A stretch of 64,000 nt of DNA, from NCBI GenBank assembly GCA_002900995.3, contig CM035311.1, positions 2,294,001 to 2,358,000 of the forward strand, written 5' to 3'. The notes under the pieces were generated by a model, which saw only the letters and a program-made list of their open reading frames with translations, ran no database searches and was not told the DNA's origin. Below, in pieces: positions 55,928 through 64,000 of the stretch. The translations under genes were made by a program, and so were the position numbers. This stretch comes from Ganoderma boninense (taxonomy: Eukaryota; Basidiomycota; Agaricomycetes; Polyporales; Polyporaceae). The stretch's first letter is position 1. Each line of letters opens with the position of its first letter.

Positions 55928-56358
55928 CTTGAGGAGTTTGTTGTCGGGGGCGTTGAATTCGGCGGCGGGGACTGGCGATGGGTAGTGAAAGTGGGAACAG
56001 ACAAATCGGGATAGAACTGTACAGTCCCTCAGCCACAGGGCGTTACCTAATATCGGCGTCTGATATGAGCGTCTATATTGTGCACAGGCTTAGATAAGCA
56101 TGCGTGTGGTGCAGCGCCACCGCGGTCCGCAGCAGCCGGCGTTGGAGAGCAGTGTTGAATGCATCGGTCTCGTCCCGATCCCAGGTCAACTTCCATTGCA
56201 TATAACTCCTGTCCCCTGTCCATGGGGCAGCCGGTCTGCAGGAGTCTCTCCAGTTCCACTCGACAGCCTGAGGCTATAAGGACACCCGCTTTGTGGTCGT
56301 CATCATCTGTCCACTGCGTCCTTGACATCGCAGTGCCTCACACCTCATACCTCGCATA
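55928..56358. promoter_or_regulatory. Divergent promoter of RPL43 and the decarboxylase-fold gene
   Basis: These 431 bases separate divergent starts. Unlike the RPL30 promoter, no TTAGGG palindrome is present. CTATAAG near 56274 lies about 80 bases upstream of the plus-strand start and may act as a weak TATA box. Confidence 0.45.
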
Positions 56359-57415
56359 ATGAGCTCCGGTCCTGAGTCTGCATCTCCTCCTCAGCTTCAC
56401 ACTGTCCCTGCCCCTTGGCACGTCAAGGCTGAGGTCCGTCGTCCCTGCCATTTCCCGATACCAAGCTTGCTGAGTTCACCCGCAGGCCTGGTGGTTTATC
56501 ACTTCCATTGGCCATCGACCCGATCCCAGTGAGACACTACCCATCAGTTACTTCCCACCGCAGGAGGCTGGATTGTACAAGACCAGTGTGCGAAACGAAG
56601 CGTTCCGTGGAGGGCGCGGTTCCATCACCCTGACACGCTACACCGATTCGCCCATAGGTCGGCATGTTCCCTCCTGTCCACAGGGTGTGATCCTGTTACT
56701 CATGATACTAACATCTTGTAGGCCCATTTGATGAGCTATCGATATCCCCTGGGGAGTTCTTGAACCCATTCGAGGATCCCTCACACCGTGTCACTCGTGC
56801 CTATGTCTCGAGCTTGTCAGCTGTCGTGAACGGTAGGTGATACGCTCCTGTTTTACTATTCTATTTACACCGACTAACAAGCGGTGCGCAGGCCGCTCGA
56901 ACTGGGGTCTCCCCCGTGAACTCGCCCAATTCGTCTTCACGCCTTCTCTCGACCACGACGACGCAGTCGAGGTCCGAGTCTTCCCTGCCATCTCCTTCGA
57001 GCCCGTCTCTTTCGCAGAAAGTCCCTGCTTTGCAGCGCTCATCAAACCTATATCCTGGCTGCCCTCCATCCCCGCCAGTCTCGCCCCTTTCCCTCAAGTC
57101 AGGCTCTTCCAGCCGCCGCTCGAGGCCTCATCTGATCCCCAGCGCGATGGCCTCGTGGGTACGACCAGGTGGAACGTCCTGGATACAAGTGCTTTCAAGG
57201 GCCGCGCAAAGCCCTTTCGTTGCGAGGGGCTTCTCACCCAGAAGGACGTGCAACCGACCGTTGGGCCGGAGGTCACCCCCGCCAAGCGCAAGATACACAA
57301 GATGGGGATCGCGGACGGCTTCGGGTTTCCTGATGTTGAGCCCTACAGCATGGGCATCCACTGGCCCGAGGTCGAATTCACGCTTCCTCAGGCTGTGCCT
57401 TTGGCAACCTTGTAG
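56359..57415 (+). CDS. Acetoacetate-decarboxylase-fold protein
   Basis: The start gives MSSGPESASPPQLHTVPAPW. After a short intron the frame continues AEAWWFITSIGHRPDPSETL, AGLYKTSVRNEAFRGGRGSI, GPFDELSISPGEFLNPF, TRAYVSSLSAVVN and GRSNWGLPRELAQFVFTPSL. It ends EPYSMGIHWPEVEFTLPQAV. The GPFDEL and VVNGRxNWGLPRELA motifs are those of fungal proteins in the acetoacetate decarboxylase beta-barrel superfamily. The catalytic lysine of true acetoacetate decarboxylases could not be assigned, so the reaction is unknown. There is no signal peptide or membrane segment. Introns follow HVKAE, DSPIG and AVVN. Confidence 0.82.
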
Positions 57416-58243
57416 TCGGACATTGCCGCTCTTTCTCTCTCATCTCTCGTAACCTGGCTTTTTTCTATTGGATAGTGGTTGGATGATCCCGACCGCATTG
57501 TGGCTCATAACGGACCCTCGGATTGCATATGATAGCTTTGGAACCTAGCCTACAATATATACTCAGACGATTGGTGTAATGGTACCTCCTGTTGAGCGTT
57601 ATCGAAGAGTTTGTCTTCGTATTGACGTCTCGAATCATCGCCCGTATACTTGTCCCGAACCACCGCATTTCATCTTCGCTGGATTTATCAAACATGGCGT
57701 TTAATCCTGACATGATATGTAACGGACCCAGACCTCATCCCGCAACACAAGCAAGTTCCACATGGTAAGTATCTCCTGTTGTTCGGAGCCGCATTGCTGT
57801 ACTATGTACTACCGCCTCCACCACATACCACCGTATCAGAGTACCGGTCATCAATGCAGTGCGTGAAGTTCGTTATACCGTATCGCCGCTCATGGTCGTT
57901 GAAGCCACCTGAGCGCCCGGCCGTGATCCACCATCATGTCGCAACAAGCAGTACCGTACCGGATCCTCAGGTCTCAGCTGCGGGCTCCACAACCGCAACC
58001 GCACACAAGGGGAAGAAGTTTCGGCCCCGGGAAAAACATCCATTGCTACAAAATCGTGACACATTATTGATACATCATGAGGCTTTGGCGTTGTCGTCAG
58101 ATAATAAGTTATGAAACGAGGCGTTCCCCCGGACCCCCGCACATAGCGCAGCGGACGTGAAGATTCGTCGTCGTCGTCGTCGTCGCCACACCCGTTCAAC
58201 GGGGTGGGGTTTCTGCCGCGTGAGGACACTGAGAGCTGAACGC
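57416..58243. other. Convergent 3' region, 828 bases
   Basis: The stretch lies between two convergent stops. A stretch near 57567 resembles a tRNA D-arm but has no matching acceptor or T-arm. At 58160-58190 there is a run of CGT triplets. No gene was recognised. Confidence 0.4.
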
Positions 58244-59397
58244 TTAGGCGAACGCGCTGCCCTTGGCGGTCTTGATGAAGGCCGCGTCGGCGTCGGGGAA
58301 CTGTACGTGGAGGTGCGGCAGTGAGCAGACGGGTTCGGCAGAGGACGAGGAAAAGAGAGCAGGCATACCTGGAAGACCATGACGCCGGCGTTCCAGCCCT
58401 TGGCCTTAGCCTGCTTCACGCACGTAGCAAGCGTGGCAGGGGCGATGAAGCCGTTGGTCGCGTCGGCGGCGGAGCCGGGCTTGCCGATGACGAGCTTCTG
58501 GAGGTCGACACCGTTCTTCTGGATCTCGAACACAGACGAGCCCGGGAACGCGCCGCCGGACTTGGTGAGGAGGCCCTCGCAGTCCGTGTAGAGACCCTGG
58601 TTGTAGAACTGGATGTTGTACTGTCGACGAAGCGGAAGGGATGAGCATCAGCCAGCGAGCAACCGTGATGGAGACGCACCCAGTCGATCTCAGCGCCGAC
58701 GTTCTTGTTGATGGTCAAGTACGCGCCGGCGGCGAACTGCTTGTTGGGCGAGAGCCAGGGCGCGAGCGGCGCGTGCGTGAGGATGAACTGGCCCTTGGGC
58801 AGCGTCTTGCGGAGCGTCTGCGTGAACGTGGTGACCCACTTCTCCGCGGCGCCGTCGCCCTTGTTCATCGCCGCGAGGTCCTCGTAGTCGACGTCGATGC
58901 CGTCGAGCTTCTGGTCCTTGACGAACTTGGCCATCGTGTTACCCGTGCCGACCGGGTCCGCCTTCGACGTCGTCGGCGTGTCTGTCTCGCCGAACGCGGA
59001 GACGATGAGCTTGATGCCCGCCTTCTCGTACGCGGCCTTGAGCGACGTCTTCTTGGCGGCCGGGAGCTTAGCGTATGCACCAGCTTGGTCTAGGGGGCCC
59101 TTGAGGGTCAGGAAGGACAGCGCCACGACGTTGTAGCCCTAGATGAGATGTGGCGGTGTCAGCCTGAATGTAGCAAGGCGAATCAAGCTTGAGGGCGATA
59201 CTACTACTCACCTTGACCTTGTCGACGGGGGGAAGGACGTCCGCCGATACGAACTTGTCGGTGTAAATGACGAAGGCGGGGCTCGGCACTTTGGCAGCAC
59301 GGGCCTCCAGGTTGGTCGGAGCAGCAAGGACGCTGTTCACTGACACCAACGCCAGCGCGGCAGAGATGGAGACGATCATGCGGGCGAAGGAGAACAT
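58244..59397 (-). CDS. GH18 chitinase, secreted
   Basis: The enzyme should cleave beta-1,4 links in chitin during hyphal growth or wall turnover. The start at 59397 gives MFSFARMIVSISAALALVSV, a signal peptide ending near VLAAP. The catalytic domain reads AFVIYTDKFVSADVLPP, GYNVVALSFLTLKGPLDQAG and LIVSAFGETDTP. It has the DxxDxDxE motif with its catalytic Glu in KLDGIDVDYEDL. GQFILTHAPLAPWLSP and YNIQFYNQGLYTDCEG follow. It ends FPDADAAFIKTAKGSAFA before TAA. Four exons give about 310 residues, with no separate chitin-binding domain. Introns lie after VKVK, EIDW and VMVFQ. A decayed inverted copy is found 3 kb away at 62.3-63.1 kb. Confidence 0.93.
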
Positions 59398-60394
59398 CTC
59401 TAGGACGTTAATAAAAGACAACAAGCAGCAAAGAGCGTGAATGAAGAATGTAAAAAGCCGACTAGCGGACTTGAGAAATGTGAAGACGAAAGTGAGCAAG
59501 GGAGCGGGGGCTGAGGTTCATCTGGCACCAGGCCCCCTCCTTTTATGCTGGTCCTGAAGGTGTTTGAGCGTCTTGCTTTGGCTGTATATCCGGTTGAATG
59601 GCGGAACGCCAGGGAATACATCCGGCAGGCAGCGGCGGTCGACCAGGTACATCAGCAGTGCATCGGGTAGGCGCTGTTTGGGGTCTTAAGTGATGGGATG
59701 ATGGCTTTGATCTAACCCCCGGTTATTCCGGCATACCTACCTTGACCGTGAAGCAATGGTAGTTGGCATAGTAAAATTTGGTAGAATGGTGAGCTACTGT
59801 GCTGCTTTCAGAAAGCCAGAAAGGCACGACCAAAAGTTGGTAGTCAGCGGTGTATATTGGCCCTTCATTGAATCGCATTGCGCAGAAATGCTCACCAGCA
59901 GAAAACAAGTGGAGCTTTGAGGGTGGCGGTGAACATCTGCGACATTGGCCGGCCAATTGTCAATTCAAAGACGATTACGTCACGCGGTCCCGCTGCGCGT
60001 GTATGATGGCACAGCAGGCCTGGTGCATTGCCTAAACGTGCCGGTATCATCATCCCCTCGCAATTGCGGCAGGAATTGATGATGTGCAGAGCTCTTGAAA
60101 GCTTGAGAGATATGCTGCACATGAAAGTGGAGAGAGAGTGGAGAATGCGGCATGAAACACTCTTGAAACGACACTGTAGAGCATACGCCAAGTCACAGTT
60201 CGCCGGCACGAGTGAAAATAAGCGGACACTCGCCCCCAACGCCTCCCGACGTTCGGGTGGGTGCATTTCGTGCACAGCCGGTCCTACAACACCGGCAGTA
60301 TCTGTCAGGCCAACGCAAGATTTGGCGACGAAGGGATGGGCGGTGCCATCAAATCATAGAAAACACTAAGGGTTATTCGTCGACAGACCTGCAT
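59398..60394. other. Intergenic, 1.0 kb
   Basis: The stretch is upstream of the chitinase start and downstream of the COQ3 stop. It should hold the chitinase promoter. No further gene or repeat was recognised. Confidence 0.45.
59541..59547 (-). promoter_or_regulatory. TATA-like box of the chitinase gene
   Basis: On the minus strand the sequence is CATAAAAGG, about 145 bases upstream of the ATG at 59397. The position fits a core promoter with a leader of about 110 bases. Confidence 0.45.
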
Positions 60395-61573
60395 CTATTC
60401 AAATGGCCGTCTGACCCAGAACAGATAGTTGCACGCCTCGGCCCAAATGCTGGCACCTGGAGCGTCTCGAGGAACCAACATCCACTCCCCCTTCCAAGGC
60501 AAGTATACGATACCGCGCACTTCTGCCTCCGTCCGAGAGGGTACCGCGCCATAAAGCCGGGAGATCCATGGGCGGGACGCCACGGGCTGGCTGGGGGCAG
60601 CATCTTGCGAGGGGGCGACCGAATCAAGTTGGAGGAAAAAATCCGTAAGTTCATCAGGATTGATGTACTTGGAGTGCGTATGGGTGCCGGGCGTAACCAA
60701 TCCGAGAACCCGTTCGGCGGCAAAAATGGTGAGGAAGTACGACAGCGGGGTCCGCGCTATCGTTGACAAAAAGAGGTGACCACCGGGCTAGAAGGGTTGA
60801 AAGCGTCAGTGACTAAAACCTTCAATGGCTAGAGGGACTGGACACACTTTGACGAGCGTTGCGCAATTGGTCAGGAAGGTGGCTGGGTTGTCCACATGTT
60901 CGATTACCTCCATGGAACAAACGACATCAAACGACTTGGGACCACGTTGGGCGAGAAGGTCCTCCACGGACGTATGCTCGTAGGTCAGTGAGCCCTTCGT
61001 TTTTTGAGGAGACGAGAAGCCCGGATCGGCAGAAGCATGGAGTGAGGCGATGGCAATGTTAGAGGAAGAGGCATCTATGCCCAATGTTCGACCGCCTAAT
61101 CGCGCAAGAGTCTGAAATTTGTGAGGAGCACGTTGGGATGCATGCATGCACTGGTACGTACTTCGCATAGCAAACCGCCGCCACATCCGACATCGAGGAC
61201 GTCTAGACCGTCTAAAGGCCTTGTTGTACTGACGTCATCCAGCCCATCCTCTCTTTGCATCTCCATCTTCACGAGAGCTGAGCGACAGAAAGCGATGAAG
61301 AGTGTAGAGGAGGAGACATACCATTTTCTGCCTGATAAACTCGATGCGGAGCGGGTTCATCTTGTGTAGGAGGCCAAATTCACCGCGTTCATCCCACCAT
61401 GCCTGGGAGAGGTTGGAAAAGTGGGCAATTTCATCGGGGTTGACGCTAGACTGACTGGAATGACCGGCCTGAGATGGTGCTGTGTGCAGATGTGCTACTG
61501 AAAGCGGCCGAGTGTGAGACAAAAGCCGCACCAGAGAAGGTGCAGAATGTCGAGTAGCACGGGAGAGGAACAT
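60395..61573 (-). CDS. COQ3: Ubiquinone biosynthesis O-methyltransferase COQ3
   Basis: The enzyme methylates ring hydroxyls in coenzyme Q synthesis, using S-adenosylmethionine, at the mitochondrial inner membrane. The start at 61573 gives MFLSRATRHSAPSLVRLLSH, a basic presequence. Then come SVNPDEIAHFSNLSQAWWDE and FGLLHKMNPLRIEFIRQKM. The SAM-binding motif LDVGCGGGLLCE is at about 61165-61195. TLARLGGRTLGIDASSSNIA, SFDVVCSMEVIEHVDNPATF and LSTIARTPLSYFLTIFAAER follow, with HTHSKYINPDELTDFF near the end. It finishes CNYLFWVRRPFE and TAG. These are in the order of the UbiG/COQ3 family. Introns follow FIRQKM, the glycine-rich motif and NCATLVK. Confidence 0.95.
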
Positions 61574-62324
61574 CAGAGGTAGCCTTCAGCGTCGCACAAG
61601 GATCAAGACCGGATGGTTCCAGACTTCCTGGGAAAAGCAGTGTATGGAGACGGATGGGGAACGTTGATTGCAGAGAAAAGTTGGAGGAAACAGGGCGTGG
61701 ACAGCAGACGTCGCGAGCACTGGCGAGATCGTCGTCGCCACGAGGAACAGACTCAGGTCGACTCAGGAGGCGGGCTGAAGTGCACGGGCAGTCCGGCCCT
61801 GTGGACCCGCTCTGGGCGTCTTGGCGGTCCCAACGACACTGCCACCGCCTCTCCAACCTTGATCTTCTCTTCCACTTGCGCCAGCCTTCAGGTGAACCTC
61901 GCTTGCCGCCGTTGCTAGAAGGACCGTATCTGGTACTCCTATTGTGGCACTAATAAATCAAATTTCTTGCTATGTTCCCTTTCCGACCCCAAAGTATTGG
62001 TTGGACGGGTCTGCAAAAAACCACCGTTACCCCTCGAACATACACATTGTCACCCGCTGAGACATCTTGATTCGCCCTGGGGCCTAACAACTACTTGCCC
62101 CTGCATTCTAGGCCGCTTGTCAAGGTCTTTCGCCTGTATTTCGTCCTGGTAACCATCCATGCGTCTGTCTCTCACCGGCCGTTCACAGCACAAGCTGCGC
62201 AACTGTCTTCTTCACTCGATCGATCCCGGCGTACCTTTCCTATCGTTGTCTGTCGTCAAACGAACACACTGTCTGCGAACAACTTGCGTATCAATGCTGC
62301 ACACCACTGAGCATGTGGTATTGC
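61574..62324. other. Intergenic between COQ3 and the chitinase pseudogene
   Basis: These 751 bases contain the COQ3 promoter at the left. No gene was recognised, and homology to the chitinase begins only near 62325. Confidence 0.45.
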
Positions 62325-63090
62325 GCCGGAGTCTAAGTTCGTCATCTACATGCACGCATTCGTGCCTAGAGAGATCCTCGCGAGCTGAAGGTGAGTCCAC
62401 CCTCCGTATTTGTCAACGACGTGCACGACAGACCATTATGACGCCCTCTCTCCTACAAGGCTGAAACGACGTCACGCTCCGATTTTTGTGTCTCAAGGGC
62501 CCACTGGAGCATACTGGCGTGTGCACTAAGTTCCTCGCCTAGAAGATGGTTGCAAGGAAGGGTGGCGAGTACCACATGGCTGACATCAAGATCGCCGTCT
62601 TCGCCTTCGGCCAGACGGACAACAACTCAGGGCGAAGTCGACCCGACGCGGGGCGCGAGCTCGATAGCACGCCTCGTCAAGGAGCAGAAGTTCGACGGCA
62701 GGGCGGAGAGAATGGTACTCACCTTCACTGGGACGTTTCGTAACACGCTGCCCGGGGGCCAGTTCAGTACCCCATTTGCCTGTGGCGCGTACCTCAAGCG
62801 CAAGAGCCTCGGCTCCTCGATCGACTGGGTGCGTCCCCACCTTCGTCCTCTCTTTTTCGCTATATCTGTGGCTGACTTTGCCTGCGCTTCCCCGCTCCAG
62901 CGGCTTGCGGCGGACCATGACCCGGAGCTGAAGGCGGCGACGGCACGCGACATGGAGGCGTTTGCGAATGGGGGGCTGCGGACGCTGTGCATCGCAAGCA
63001 GGGTCATGACGGAGCAGGAGTACATGGACTGGGTGCGCGTCTACGAGGCGCAGTACATCCAGTTTTACACAACAGGGGATAGCTTGGACT
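62325..63090 (+). pseudogene. Decayed GH18 chitinase copy with P4-ATPase insert
   Basis: On the plus strand the sequence matches the intact chitinase (58244-59397) piece by piece. An exon-1 remnant is at 62325-62390 (KFVIYMHAFVP, with an in-frame stop and the GTGAGT donor kept). Then 62465-62640 matches FLTLKGPL...AFGETD with stops, 62680-62828 contains KEQKFDG, GTFRNTLPGGQF, GAYLKRKSLGSSIDW, and 63054 onward contains IQFY. The catalytic segment IDVDYEDLAAMNKGDG is deleted, as is the segment between two CAGTTC words. The copy lies inverted, about 3 kb from the intact gene. Inside its last intron sits a 150-base piece of another gene. It cannot make an active chitinase. Confidence 0.85.
62901..63050 (+). 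pseudogene. 50-codon fragment of a P4-type ATPase (lipid flippase)
   Basis: The uninterrupted frame reads RLAADHDPELKAATARDMEA / FANGGLRTLCIASRVMTEQE / YMDWVRVYEA. This is the nucleotide-domain segment of Drs2/Dnf-type ATPases, where F-A-x-x-G-L-R-T-L-C-I-A is conserved. No other part of such an ATPase was found in the window. It is preceded by an intron-like CTCCAG and followed directly by CAG TAC ATCCAG, the acceptor side of the chitinase intron. It is therefore an inserted exon or exon piece, not a gene. Confidence 0.8.
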
Positions 63091-64000
63091 TACTTTCACG
63101 TTTTACAACGTGGTATTGTAAGGGCGCCCCCGTGGTTCAAATTCAGCTCGAGTATTCATAACCTGATCATCGTCTTTGGAGATGACATAACTTTGTCTTT
63201 GCTTCAGCATGAAGACTCCGCGACCGAGGGTCGTTGTTTCACAGCTCCAGGATCGATCCTGCTGCCAGACCCCGCATCCCAAGCATGCAATCATGCTCCG
63301 TCCGACGTCACCTCTCAGAGGCGAGAACCAACAGACCAGCACAGACGTAGCCATAGCTGCTGCCTACTGGACGAACCGCATCAAGTCGCATCGCGCCGTC
63401 TTGAATGAGTAAGTGGCGCTCCCCGACTGCGTCATCGAGGCCGATCCATAGCCTGAAATTAATGGCATAAACTGTTCATGTCGATCGTTTCAATCATGAC
63501 GGCATCATAGATCTTCGGAACGTACTCATTTATGCCGGGCCTCTTACTGAAGGGGCCCGAACATGCATCAAGATCACACAACGACAGTGCGGGAGAAGAC
63601 TCCTTGAACGGTCCATCCCGGCTTGTGGAGAAGGATCGAACTAACCGTGCACGTGGGTATCTGCAGAGATCGACGGATTTCAGCGGATTTCCCCCACAGG
63701 TTGGCAATGGAAACGTTGAAACGCGAATGGTTCGAGAGGATTTGCAGATATGCAAAACTTGTATCCTATGACTTGCATTCGCACGTGTCTATCGACGTCC
63801 AGACACGACTGATAATGCCAGGCACGCCCAATAGCATACGGAACATACCTCTTCCTGCAGATGTCGCGTTAGCTTCAGTTCGGACGGCTCCGACGGTGCT
63901 CCGTGGGCCGTGTCGTACGGTCTTCCAAGTTCACGTTGGCGGCTCTCAAGCTCTCCAAGTCTTGGCACGAAGCTCGCGGGGCCTTTTAAGTACACGCTGC
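63091..64000. other. Right end of the window, no gene recognised
   Basis: A plus-strand frame near 63320-63410 reads DVAIAAAYWTNRIKSHRAVL and ends at a GTAAGT-like word, so it could be an exon, but I cannot assign it. The rest has only overlapping short frames. Confidence 0.35.

Noticed and set aside
57567..57640. tRNA-like D-arm (TTGGTGTAATGGTA)
   Set aside because: No T-arm with a TTCRANTC loop and no pairing acceptor stem at the right distance were found.
58158..58190. CGT/GTC triplet run that could be a coding repeat
   Set aside because: It lies in the 3' region just beyond the chitinase stop and is not in a supported reading frame. It is a simple microsatellite.
1..64000. CRISPR arrays, bacterial operons, prophage or plasmid features
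   Set aside because: The window is intron-rich eukaryotic nuclear DNA. No regularly spaced repeats or bacterial signals were found.

Overview
The window is nuclear DNA of a filamentous basidiomycete, most likely an Agaricomycete (wood-decay mushroom type). The evidence is dense genes on both strands with many short introns (about 48-75 bases, GTRNGY...YAG), basidiomycete-style housekeeping proteins, a HET-domain gene, a velvet factor and a Plavaka-type DNA transposon. I saw no bacterial operon, no CRISPR array and no convincing tRNA or rRNA. Species assignment is inference. Exon joins were made by eye from splice signals plus protein continuity. || Layout. 0-5.7 kb: ribosomal protein eL30 (minus) and sulfite reductase beta subunit MET5 (plus) diverge from a 478-base promoter holding a perfect TTAGGG palindrome. 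7.6-9.5 kb: alanine-glyoxylate aminotransferase with three microexons. 10.0-12.6 kb: dynein intermediate chain, divergent from tRNA-splicing endonuclease SEN2 (12.8-14.2 kb). 14.6-16.7 kb: SAC3/LENG8-type protein. 17.2-18.5 kb: cytochrome c1. 19.1-19.6 kb: small CYSTM-like protein. 20.4-20.9 kb: inverted-repeat and tandem-repeat block. 21.5-22.8 kb: a velvet-domain gene spread over short exons. 23.2-24.1 kb: TIM23. 24.7-25.1 kb: an orphan mitochondrial-type first exon abutting a single-exon HET-domain gene (25.1-27.0 kb). 28.3-28.8 kb: unidentified 131-residue protein. || 30-37.8 kb: a Plavaka-like transposon with an apparently uninterrupted transposase gene and a second, uncharacterised gene. 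38.0-39.7 kb: hexose-type MFS transporter, then 3.1 kb without a recognisable gene. 42.9-45.4 kb: dihydroxyacetone kinase. 45.9-50.4 kb: USP4/15/UBP12-type deubiquitinase. 51.3-53.3 kb: CCZ1, divergent over 189 bases from a five-finger CCCH protein (53.5-55.1 kb). 55.3-55.9 kb: ribosomal protein eL43. 56.4-57.4 kb: acetoacetate-decarboxylase-fold protein. 58.2-59.4 kb: GH18 chitinase. 60.4-61.6 kb: COQ3. 62.3-63.1 kb: an inverted, decayed chitinase copy whose intron holds a 50-codon piece of a P4-type ATPase. || The genes are mostly unrelated housekeeping functions (sulfur assimilation, glyoxylate, respiration, mitochondrial import, ubiquinone, ribosome, RNA processing, vacuolar fusion), with accessory material at 19.6-38 kb and 62-64 kb. 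The most unusual items are the chitinase/flippase chimera, the back-to-back microexons of the aminotransferase, and the two-gene Plavaka element.
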